Shown here one piece after another: positions 1-6,858 of a stretch of 9,367 bases of DNA (positions within the stretch are counted from its first letter, which is position 1; every line of letters begins with the position of its first letter). The notes under the pieces are model-generated. The model had not been told where the DNA came from. It did no database searches and worked only from the letters and a program-made list of their open reading frames with translations. The position numbers and the translations under genes are program-made. The stretch spans positions 1 through 9,367 of the forward strand of contig DAOVHN010000049.1 in assembly GCA_030671915.1 (NCBI GenBank), in the 5' to 3' direction. The stretch comes from Pseudomonadota bacterium (GTDB lineage Bacteria > Pseudomonadota > Alphaproteobacteria > UBA8366 > JADFVY01).

Positions 1-1
1 C

Positions 2-208
2 TTCTTCGGCGGCGTTGCGCGCGACATCTATCTCGGCTACCTGCCGGCCGGCACGGTTCTGCCGGCGCCCGCCGACGCCGGCGGCAACGCGCCGCCGCTG
101 ATGCTGGAAAATCCCGCCGTTACCTTGAACGTCCTCGACCAGCTCGCCGACGCCTTCTATTGGGACAAGCTGTCAGGCCGCTTTATGAACGTTCCGGCCC
201 CGCGATAG
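2..208 (+). CDS. C-terminal fragment of an unrecognised protein
   Basis: The reading frame enters from the left edge and stays open for 68 codons to the TAG at 206-208. The visible tail starts FFGGVARDIYLGYLPAGT, passes through a Pro/Ala/Gly-rich stretch, and ends in a more ordinary segment (NVLDQLADAFYWDKLSGRF, then MNVPAPR). Codon third positions are strongly G/C, as in the neighbouring genes, which supports real coding. I see no catalytic motif, transmembrane segment or family signature in this fragment, so no function is proposed. It points the same way as speD, but 127 bases separate the two, so co-transcription is not indicated. Confidence 0.6.
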   Translation, partial: FFGGVARDIYLGYLPAGTVLPAPADAGGNAPPLMLENPAVTLNVLDQLADAFYWDKLSGRFMNVPAPR

Positions 209-259
209 AGGCTGGCACAGGCCTGCGTCAAGAATTCTTACGAAAACCCGAATTTTCGC

Positions 260-288
260 TTGAAAAACCAACGCAGTTCGTCCATATC
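260..288 (+). promoter_or_regulatory. Weak candidate sigma-70 promoter for speDE
   Basis: In the AT-richer leader between the first gene and speD, TTGAAA (260-265) lies 17 bases before CATATC (283-288), a loose -35/-10 pair. A small inverted repeat, CGAAAA at 241-246 and TTTTCG at 253-258, lies just upstream. The -10 match is only three of six, so this marks where a promoter would be expected and little more. Confidence 0.2.
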
Positions 289-322
289 GCGCGTTCATAA
301 ATTTCTGGGCCATCTACTGGTT

Positions 323-327
323 GGGAG
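323..327 (+). promoter_or_regulatory. Shine-Dalgarno deciding the speD start
   Basis: GGGAG ends 8 bases before the ATG at 336. This favours the ATG over the in-frame TTG at 321, which would add five residues and would put this ribosome site inside the coding sequence. Confidence 0.6.
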
Positions 328-335
328 TACGGACC

Positions 336-832
336 ATGTCTGAATTCACCGCACTCGACCAACTGGGGACGGACCTGGGTCGCGATCCAGGCACCACCCA
401 CGCGGAAGACGTAACCCGCAGCGTAGTTCCGCTGCATGCCGATCGCGGCACATACGAAAACGATAAGGACTTCTTTATCGAGCGCGACGGCGTGCGCTTT
501 GCCGGCACGCATCTGATCATCGACCTCTGGGGCTGCGAGGGCATCGACGATATCGACCGGATCGATACGGCGATGCGCTATAGCGTGGAGGCCGCGGGCG
601 CGACCCTGCTGCATATCCATCTGCATCACTTCACGCCCAACAGCGGCGTGTCGGGCGTGGCCGTGCTGGCGGAATCGCATATCAGCGTGCATAGCTGGCC
701 GGAATGCGGCTATGCGGCGTTCGACGTCTTCATGTGCGGCGATGCAGAGCCGCACAAGGCGGTCGAGGTACTGAAGGCCGCTTTCAAGCCTGTCCGCGTC
801 AAGGTTACCGAACATCTTCGGGGCGAAGGCTG

Positions 833-833
<1 letters not shown>
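336..833 (+). CDS. speD: S-adenosylmethionine decarboxylase proenzyme, prokaryotic class 1B
   Basis: SpeD decarboxylates S-adenosylmethionine to give the aminopropyl donor for spermidine synthesis in the cytoplasm. The protein is 165 residues from the chosen ATG. The proenzyme cleavage motif AESHISVHSWPE is clear: family knowledge places self-cleavage between Glu113 and Ser114, with Ser114 becoming the pyruvoyl cofactor. His119 and Cys134 (in DVFMCGD) match the processing and catalytic residues known from the Thermotoga enzyme, and Ser106 also aligns. The conserved fold begins near residue 57 (AGTHLIIDLWGC). About 50 residues before it are extra compared with the shortest family members, which are roughly 120-130 residues. 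The TGA shares its last base with the speE ATG (TGATG), so translation is probably coupled. The assignment is firm; the role of the N-terminal extension is unknown. Confidence 0.95.
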
Positions 834-1681
<848 letters not shown>

Positions 1682-1701
1682 CGGGCTGACCGGATTATGA
1701 A

Positions 1702-1933
1702 CCACAGAGACACAGAGACACAGAGATGGCTCGGTGGACCGTGGTTGCCTTCGCCAGTCCAGCGCTTGCCCCAACAGCGGTGCAACCTCGTTCTTCGAGA
1801 CGCCCCTGCGGGGCTCCTCAGGATGAGACTCCAATGCTTGTGCCCTCATCCTGAGGAGGGCCGAAGGCCCGTCGCGAAGGACGAGGTCGCGCCGCTGTTG
1901 ACGCACCCCCTCTGTGCTTCTGTGCCTCTGTGG
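1702..1933. repeat. Composite inverted-repeat element between speE and murI
   Basis: This 232-bp element fills most of the 278-base gap between speE and murI. The outer ends are 24-base inverted repeats (1702-1725 and 1910-1933) that match at 21 of 24 positions and are built on CACAGAGA-type units. Inside lies a second, larger inverted repeat: arms 1772-1827 and 1845-1900, 56 bases each, match at 47 positions by hand alignment around a 17-base loop. The inner arms carry the CTCATCCTGAGGAG / CTCCTCAGGATGAG cores familiar from dispersed palindromic repeats in alphaproteobacteria. Small frames open across it but show no family signature and are read as chance. No transposase is present, so a non-autonomous (MITE-like or REP-like) element is the best description. 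As RNA it would fold strongly, and it could end or stabilise the speDE transcript. Confidence 0.85.
1703..1726 (+). repeat. Three perfect tandem copies of CACAGAGA
   Basis: The 8-mer CACAGAGA is repeated three times without interruption and forms the left end of the larger inverted-repeat element. The right end (1910-1933) carries the degenerate complement with units TCTGTGCT and TCTGTGCC, so the array is both tandem and one half of a terminal inverted repeat. Confidence 0.9.
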
Positions 1934-1959
1934 CCCACCTTCCCGCCGGCGGGCACGCC

Positions 1960-2805
1960 ATGATCGGCGTCTTCGACTCCGGTCATGGCGGGTTGACGGT
2001 GCTCAGGGCGCTCAACGAGCGGCTGCCGGAGCGCGGCTTCGTCTATTTAGGCGACCATGCGCATGCGCCCTATGGCGATCGCGATGCCGAGGAGGTCTAT
2101 AACCTGACCCTCGAGAATATCGAACGGCTGTTCCGCATGGATTGCCGGCTGGCGATTCTGGCCTGCAACACGGCTGCCGCGGTGGCGCTGCGCCGCCTGC
2201 AGCGGACCTGGCTGGCGGACGCCTGGCCCGGCCGGCGGGTGCTCGGCGTGCTGGTGCCGGTGGTCGAGGCCATCGTGTGCCAGCCCTGGCACGTCGAAGA
2301 ACCCAATACCGGCCCTGACGCGCCACAGGAAACGGTCGCCATCTTCGCCACGCGCCGCACGGTTGAAAGCCGCGCCTATGTCGGCGAGATCCTGAAACGA
2401 GCGCCGGATGTGCTGATCGTCCAGCAGGCCTGCCCCGGCCTGGTCGACGCCATCGAGGCCGGCGCCCCGCAAGACGAAATCCACGGCCTCGTCGAAGGTT
2501 TTGCGGCCGAGCTGCTGGAACTGATGCAAGGCGTGTTGCCCGATGTCGCGGTGCTGGGCTGCACCCATTACGGCCTTGTCGCCAAGGCCTTCCGCGATGC
2601 GCTGCCCCCCGGCACTGCGTTGCTGCACCAGCCCGACCTGGTCGCCGAGAGCCTGGTGGACTACCTCGCCCGGCACACCGAATTCCCCGCATCGCGGCAG
2701 GATGCAGGCCGGCTGGATTTCCTGACCACTGGCGACCCGGCGCATGTGTCCCGCGTGGCGTCCCGCTTCTACGGCGCCGCCACGGCTTTCAAGGCCCTCA
2801 GCTAA
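1960..2805 (+). CDS. murI: Glutamate racemase
   Basis: MurI interconverts L- and D-glutamate without a cofactor and supplies D-glutamate for peptidoglycan precursors. The protein is 281 residues, typical for the family. It starts MIGVFDSGHGGLTVL, with Asp6-Ser7 in the N-terminal substrate loop. It then has GDHAHAPYG (31-39; a variant of the usual GDTARxPYG), the first catalytic cysteine in LACNTAA (Cys69), the second in VLGCTHYGL (Cys201, His203) and the C-terminal FLTTGDP. ATG 1960 is chosen because family members begin close to IGVFDSG. GTG at 1930 is in frame but lies in the right end of the repeat element. No good Shine-Dalgarno precedes ATG 1960, which is unusual here. The stop lies inside the 3' end of soxG on the opposite strand (8-base overlap). 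Another member of the Asp/Glu racemase superfamily is a minor alternative. Confidence 0.92.
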   Translation: MIGVFDSGHGGLTVLRALNERLPERGFVYLGDHAHAPYGDRDAEEVYNLTLENIERLFRMDCRLAILACNTAAAVALRRLQRTWLADAWPGRRVLGVLVPVVEAIVCQPWHVEEPNTGPDAPQETVAIFATRRTVESRAYVGEILKRAPDVLIVQQACPGLVDAIEAGAPQDEIHGLVEGFAAELLELMQGVLPDVAVLGCTHYGLVAKAFRDALPPGTALLHQPDLVAESLVDYLARHTEFPASRQDAGRLDFLTTGDPAHVSRVASRFYGAATAFKALS

Positions 2806-3370
2806 ACCCCTTGGCCGCGTCTGCCAGCCAGTCCCACAGATAGCGCGAGAAGCTGTAGAGGACGTAAATGTCGTAGGTCGGCGTGTCGTCGAGCTGGTGG
2901 ATCAGCACGTCCGCCTTGGCGAGGATCGACTGGGCACACTGGCCGGGGCCGAAGATGCGGGGGTGCAGGTCCAGCGGGCAGCCCTTCATCAGGACGTTGC
3001 GGGAATCGGCGCCATGCAGGCGGATCGTCGTGCGGGCGTCGGTGCCATCGACGATGGAGACATGCTGGCCTTCCAACGTCCCGGCCAGCGCCACTTCCAT
3101 ATCGCCCTGCTTGCCTTCCGGCGTTACCACCAGCCATTCGTCCGGGCTCAGCCACAGTATGCTGTGTTTGCCCGCCGTCATTACCGTGTTCGCCTCGACC
3201 GGCGGGGCCGCGCCGACGGCATCGGCCACCGCGTCCATGAAGGCCTGGTCGCCGGAATCACCGCGCAGGTTGATCTTGCTCAAATGGGGATGCTCGACGA
3301 TCACGGCGGTATCCGCGCCGCTTCCCGCGCGGCCGTCGAGCGGGCTCATTTCGGTTACTACGTCAGCCAC
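2798..3370 (-). CDS. soxG: Sarcosine oxidase, gamma subunit
   Basis: This is the small gamma subunit of heterotetrameric (alpha-beta-gamma-delta) sarcosine oxidase, which packs against the large subunits and has no known catalytic centre of its own. The protein is 190 residues, as expected. Recognisable family stretches are ILWLSPDEWLVV (residues 71-82), VDGTDARTTIRLHG (107-120) and MKGCPLDLHPRIF followed by GPGQCAQ (128-146). The start is a GTG inside the end of soxA, in an 8-base overlap (GTGGCTGA). It is preceded by AAGGAAGGAG at a 9-base spacing, whereas the in-frame ATG seven codons later has no ribosome site. The gene is last in soxBDAG and runs tail-to-tail into murI, leaving no room for a terminator between them. 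Confidence 0.93.
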   Translation of the reverse strand: MADVVTEMSPLDGRAGSGADTAVIVEHPHLSKINLRGDSGDQAFMDAVADAVGAAPPVEANTVMTAGKHSILWLSPDEWLVVTPEGKQGDMEVALAGTLEGQHVSIVDGTDARTTIRLHGADSRNVLMKGCPLDLHPRIFGPGQCAQSILAKADVLIHQLDDTPTYDIYVLYSFSRYLWDWLADAAKGFS

Positions 3371-6300
3371 GCGCCCGTACTCCTTCCTTGTCGAAGAATA
3401 CCGGGTCGGTGATCGTTACCTTGACCGGCCTGCCGCCTTCCAGCCGCGGCGCGTACAGCGTCTCGCCCATTCGTTCGCGGCCGCCCTCGACAACTGCCAG
3501 GGCGATCGACCGGCCCACATTGGAGCTGAAATAGGCCGAGGTCACATGGCCGACCATTTTCATCGGCGGTGTCGGCTTCACTTCCGCCACAAGCTGTTGG
3601 CCCTCGACCAGCACATGATGCGGGTCGTCCTCGGTATAGAGGCCGACAAGCTGCTTGCGGTCGTCGCGCGCGGTGTCTTCGCGGGCGAAGGAGCGGCGGC
3701 CGATGAAATCGCCCTTCTTTTTCGACACGATCCAGTCCATGCCCATATCCATCGGCGTCACCGTGCCGTCGGTTTCCTGGCCGACGATGATGAAGCCCTT
3801 CTCGGCGCGCAGCACATGCATCGCCTCGGTGCCATAGGGGGTGATGCCATATTTCTGCCCCGCCTCCCAGATCGCCCGCCACAGCGCCAGGCCTTGGCGG
3901 CGCGGCACATTGACCTCGAAGGCCAGCTCGCCGGTGAAGCTGATGCGGTAGACCCGGGCCGGGATGCCGGCAATGTCCATTTCCGCCATGGTCATGAAGG
4001 GCAGATCCTTCGGCCCCAGCTTGTCGTAGTCGGTCAGCGACCCGACCACATGGCGGGCGTACGGTCCGCTGACCGACACCGTCGCCCATTGCTCGGTAAC
4101 GGAGGTGCAATAGACCTTCATCTCAGGCCACTCGGTCTGCAGCCATTCCTCCAGCCAGGTCAGCACGTTGGCCGCGCCGCCGGTCGTGGTGGTCATCAGG
4201 AAGCGGTTTTCGGCCAGTCGCGTGGTGACGCCATCATCGAACACCATGCCGTCCTCATGCAGCATCAGCCCGTAGCGGCAGCTTCCCAGCGGCAGCTTCA
4301 ACCACGCATTCGTGTAAATACGGTTTAGGAACTCCGCCGCGTCCGGCCCCTGGATGTCGATCTTGCCCAGGGTCGAGGCGTCCACCATGGCCACCGCGCT
4401 GCGCGCCGCCAGAGTCTCGCGGTTGACCGCATCCGCCATGCTCTCACCCGGCTTCGGGTAATACCAGGGGCGCTTCCACTGGCCGACATCCTCGAACTTC
4501 GCGCCATGTTCCACATGCCAGTCATGCATGGCAGTCAGGCGCGCTGGGTCCATGAATTCGCCGACATTGCGCCCGGCAATGGCGCCAAAGCCGGTCAGCG
4601 CCCAGGGCGGTCGGAAGGTGGTGATGCCGGCCTCGGGGACCGAGACGCCCTGTAGATCCGCCATGATGGCCAGCGCGTTGACGTTCGAGGTCTTGCCCTG
4701 GTCGGTGCCCATGCCCATCGTGGTGTAGCGTTTCAGATGTTCGACCGACACGTACCCCTCGCGATGGGAGAGAGATACGTCCGCCGCCGTCACGTCGTTC
4801 TGGAAATCGATGAAATGCTTGCCGCCCTGGCCCAGCCGCTTGCCCGACGGCACGACCCAGATCGGCATGATCCCGCCTTCCTCCGCCTCGTCCACTTTCG
4901 GCGCGGTGGGCGCCTTCCTGACATTGAATCCGGCATCGCGCGCGGCGGCCAGCCCGGCCTTCAGACCCTCGGTCAGGCAATCCAAAAGTTTCATGGAGCC
5001 GTTGCAGGCCCCGGCCGAACGCTCGTCGGCGAAGGACTTGTCGGGCACGAAGGCGGCCAGGGATTCGTCGAAGCGCAGTTTGCCGCGCGACTGGCTGAAC
5101 AGGTGAACGGTGGGGTTCCAGCCGCCGGACATGGCGACCAGGTCGCAGCCGATGGACTGCGAACCGCCGGTGACGGTCTTGCCATCCTCGCTCAGTTCAC
5201 GGATCAACACGCCGGTCACACGCTTGCCGCCATTGACCTTCACGATGGCCTTGCCGTCCATTATGTCGATGCCGGCAGCGCGCGCAGCCTCGACCAGCGC
5301 GCCGCGCGGCGCCTTGCGTACGTCCACCACGGTGGCCGACGCGCCGGCCCGCCGCAGGTCCAGCGCCGTGTCGTACGCGCTGTCATTATTGGTGAAAATC
5401 ACGGCCTTGAGGCCCGGCAACACGGCGTAGCGGTTGACGTATGTACGTACGGCGCCGGCCAGCATGACGCCGGGGCGGTCGTTGTTCAGGAAGGTCAGCG
5501 GCCGTTCGATCGCGCCGGTCGCCAGTACCACCTGCTTTGCGCGCACCTGCCAGAAACGCTGGCGCGGCGTCTTGCCGTCGGGTTCGTCGTCGAGATGGTC
5601 GGTGACCCGCTCAAGCAGCGTCAGGAAGTTGTAATCGTAATAGCCGGAAACGGAGGTGCGCGGCAGGATCGTCACTTCCTCCATGGATCGTAATTCGTCC
5701 ATGATTTCCGCAACCCAGTCGGCGGCCGGTTTGCCGTCGACCTCGCCCGTGCCGGACAGCAGCGATCCGCCCATTTCCGATTGCTCGTCGACCAGGATCA
5801 CCCGCGCGCCCGCGCGCCCCGCGGCCAGCGCCGCCATCAGCCCGGCCGGCCCGCCGCCCGCCACCAGTACGTCGCACCACTGATTGCGGTGCTCGTAGCG
5901 ATCGGGATCGCGGCCCAGCGGCCCCTTGCCCAACCCGGCGGCGTTGCGGATGACCTTCTCGTAGGTCATCCAGAAGCTCGCCGGCCACATGAAGGTCTTG
6001 TAATAAAAGCCCGCGGGCAGGAACCGCGAGAACAGGTTGTTGACCGACCAGACGTCGAAGGAAAGCGACGGCCAGCGGTTCTGGCTCTCCGCTTTCAGCC
6101 CGTCGAACAGCGCCACCATGGTGCTGCGCATGTTGGGTTCGGTCCGCGGCCCCTCGCGCAGCTGCACCAGTGCGTTGGATTCCTCGGCGCCGGCTGACAA
6201 AATCCCGCGCGGGCGGTGATATTTGAAGCTGCGGCCGACAAGATGCACGCCGTTTGCCAGCAGGGCGGAGGCCAGCGTATCGCCCTCGTAGCCATGCAAT

Positions 6301-6380
6301 GTGGCCCCATCGAACTGGAACTGCACCGGGTGGTCGCGGTTGATCCGGCCGCCTTCGGCCAGTCGGAATTTCTGGGTCAT
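3363..6380 (-). CDS. soxA: Sarcosine oxidase, alpha subunit
   Basis: This is the largest subunit of tetrameric sarcosine oxidase. The complex turns sarcosine, oxygen and water into glycine, formaldehyde and hydrogen peroxide, and with tetrahydrofolate it yields 5,10-methylene-tetrahydrofolate. The 1005-residue length is normal. Residues of roughly 15-100 form the ferredoxin-like N-terminal domain (FDGATLHGYEGDTLASALL); it contains no cysteine, as expected for this cluster-free fold. A dinucleotide-binding domain follows (VLVAGGGPAGLMAA, GGGPAG at 175-180; second half with VVLATGAIERP near 284-293), known in the family to hold NAD+. The stretch TTMGMGTDQGKTSN (553-566) is also conserved. The C-terminal half from about residue 610 is a GcvT-like folate domain with SFTGELAFEV (814-823) and YGTEAMHVLRAEKGF (849-863). 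The ATG overlaps the soxD stop (ATGA) and follows GAGGG at 7 bases. This is not the sulfur-oxidation gene that shares the name soxA. Confidence 0.96.
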   Translation of the reverse strand: MTQKFRLAEGGRINRDHPVQFQFDGATLHGYEGDTLASALLANGVHLVGRSFKYHRPRGILSAGAEESNALVQLREGPRTEPNMRSTMVALFDGLKAESQNRWPSLSFDVWSVNNLFSRFLPAGFYYKTFMWPASFWMTYEKVIRNAAGLGKGPLGRDPDRYEHRNQWCDVLVAGGGPAGLMAALAAGRAGARVILVDEQSEMGGSLLSGTGEVDGKPAADWVAEIMDELRSMEEVTILPRTSVSGYYDYNFLTLLERVTDHLDDEPDGKTPRQRFWQVRAKQVVLATGAIERPLTFLNNDRPGVMLAGAVRTYVNRYAVLPGLKAVIFTNNDSAYDTALDLRRAGASATVVDVRKAPRGALVEAARAAGIDIMDGKAIVKVNGGKRVTGVLIRELSEDGKTVTGGSQSIGCDLVAMSGGWNPTVHLFSQSRGKLRFDESLAAFVPDKSFADERSAGACNGSMKLLDCLTEGLKAGLAAARDAGFNVRKAPTAPKVDEAEEGGIMPIWVVPSGKRLGQGGKHFIDFQNDVTAADVSLSHREGYVSVEHLKRYTTMGMGTDQGKTSNVNALAIMADLQGVSVPEAGITTFRPPWALTGFGAIAGRNVGEFMDPARLTAMHDWHVEHGAKFEDVGQWKRPWYYPKPGESMADAVNRETLAARSAVAMVDASTLGKIDIQGPDAAEFLNRIYTNAWLKLPLGSCRYGLMLHEDGMVFDDGVTTRLAENRFLMTTTTGGAANVLTWLEEWLQTEWPEMKVYCTSVTEQWATVSVSGPYARHVVGSLTDYDKLGPKDLPFMTMAEMDIAGIPARVYRISFTGELAFEVNVPRRQGLALWRAIWEAGQKYGITPYGTEAMHVLRAEKGFIIVGQETDGTVTPMDMGMDWIVSKKKGDFIGRRSFAREDTARDDRKQLVGLYTEDDPHHVLVEGQQLVAEVKPTPPMKMVGHVTSAYFSSNVGRSIALAVVEGGRERMGETLYAPRLEGGRPVKVTITDPVFFDKEGVRARG
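3380..3389 (-). promoter_or_regulatory. Shine-Dalgarno deciding the GTG start of soxG
   Basis: Read on the minus strand, AAGGAAGGAG lies within the last codons of soxA and ends 9 bases before the GTG at 3370-3368. It is one of the best ribosome sites in the window and supports the non-ATG start. Confidence 0.7.
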
Positions 6381-6658
6381 TTCTTCACCCTCGGGGGCTT
6401 TTCACCCATGCGGTAGACCGCGAGGATCCGGTCGCTTACCGTGTCGCGCGCCAGATTGAACCAGCGGCGGCAGCCATGGTTATGCACCCAGCGCTCGTAG
6501 AAGACGCCCTTCGTGTTGGAGCGGTTGAACAGATAATCCGCCCATTCCACGTCCGAGATCGCATCGGGATCCTTCGGCCGCGCGATATGGGCCTCGCCAT
6601 GGCAGTGGAATTCCGTCTGCTGGCGCGGCCCGCAATAAGGACAATCGATCAGGAACAT
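6377..6658 (-). CDS. soxD: Sarcosine oxidase, delta subunit (zinc-binding)
   Basis: This is the smallest subunit of tetrameric sarcosine oxidase, a structural piece that binds zinc. The protein is 93 residues. The N-terminal DCPYCG gives Cys6 and Cys9, and WVHNHGCRRWF gives His59 and Cys63; these four positions match the zinc ligands known for the delta subunit. Other family marks are WADYLFNRSNTKG (39-51) and ERWVHNHGCRRWFN (55-68). The C-terminus is basic (MGEKPPRVKK) and overlaps the soxA start by 4 bases. The start is fixed by the DCPYC motif. Its only plausible ribosome site, GAGG (+ strand 6669-6672), is the last part of a perfect inverted repeat in the soxB-soxD gap, so its exposure in mRNA may depend on RNA folding. 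It is unrelated to sulfur-oxidation SoxD. Confidence 0.95.
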   Translation of the reverse strand: MFLIDCPYCGPRQQTEFHCHGEAHIARPKDPDAISDVEWADYLFNRSNTKGVFYERWVHNHGCRRWFNLARDTVSDRILAVYRMGEKPPRVKK

Positions 6659-6668
6659 GGGCTTGCGT

Positions 6669-6672
6669 CCTC
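6669..6672 (-). promoter_or_regulatory. soxD ribosome site inside a repeat arm
   Basis: On the minus strand GAGG ends 10 bases before the soxD ATG. No better site is seen in the ten intervening bases. These four bases are the outer end of the 25-base repeat arm, so in a fully paired hairpin they would pair with CCTC at 6787-6790. Confidence 0.5.
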
Positions 6673-6790
6673 ATCCTGAGCCTGTCGAAGGATGCGGCCA
6701 CTCGGCTCCTGTCGGGAGAGTTTCCGCCAGTGCCTCTTCGAATTGCCGCGGCTACTCTCCAGCCGATCCTTCGACAGGCTCAGGATGAGG
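6669..6790. repeat. Palindromic repeat element inside the sox operon
   Basis: Two perfect 25-base inverted arms (6669-6693 and 6766-6790) begin CCTCATCCTGAGCCTGTCGA and continue AGGAT, separated by 72 bases. Inside, GGAGAGT (6715-6721) and ACTCTCC (6754-6760) make a second nested pair. The CCTCATCCTGAG core is shared with the inner arms of the element at 1702-1933. Together with the half-site at 6819-6840 it takes up most of the 200 bases between soxB and soxD. No coding frame of note crosses it. In the sox transcript it would form a strong stem directly upstream of soxD. Confidence 0.85.
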
Positions 6791-6818
6791 CGAGAGTGGC
6801 TAGAAGAGAATATGGTTC

Positions 6819-6840
6819 TCTCCGCGTTTCCGTGGTTCAT
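6819..6840 (-). repeat. Single half-site related to the ends of the 1702-1933 element
   Basis: Read on the minus strand this segment begins ATGAACCACGGAAACGCGG and continues AGA. It matches 18 of 22 bases of the left end and flank of the speE-murI element (1697-1718, ATGAACCACAGAGACACAG and on). No matching partner is visible on the soxD side, so this looks like one end of the same repeat family, perhaps a decayed copy. It lies 19 bases past the soxB stop. Confidence 0.6.
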
Positions 6841-6858
6841 TCCCATGTCCGCTATCCC

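Noticed and set aside
241..258. CGAAAA/TTTTCG inverted repeat as a terminator of the first gene
   Set aside because: The stem is six weak pairs with no following T run.
321..335. TTG at 321 as the start of SpeD
   Set aside because: The ribosome site GGGAG lies at 323-327, inside that extension and well placed for ATG 336.
1702..1933. The repeat as part of a CRISPR array
   Set aside because: There are no regular spacers between equal direct repeats; the structure is inverted and nested.
1697..1963. An 88-codon open frame across the speE-murI gap
   Set aside because: It is made almost entirely of the inverted-repeat element and encodes repeat-derived Arg, Leu and Pro-rich sequence.
2883..4328. 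A 481-codon open frame on the plus strand opposite soxG and soxA
   Set aside because: It is antisense to two well-matched genes, has no family motif, and its openness follows from the strong G/C third-position bias of those genes.
4737..5693. A 318-codon plus-strand open frame opposite soxA
   Set aside because: Same reason: a mirror of the soxA codon pattern, rich in His, Gln, Arg and Gly, with no recognisable domain.
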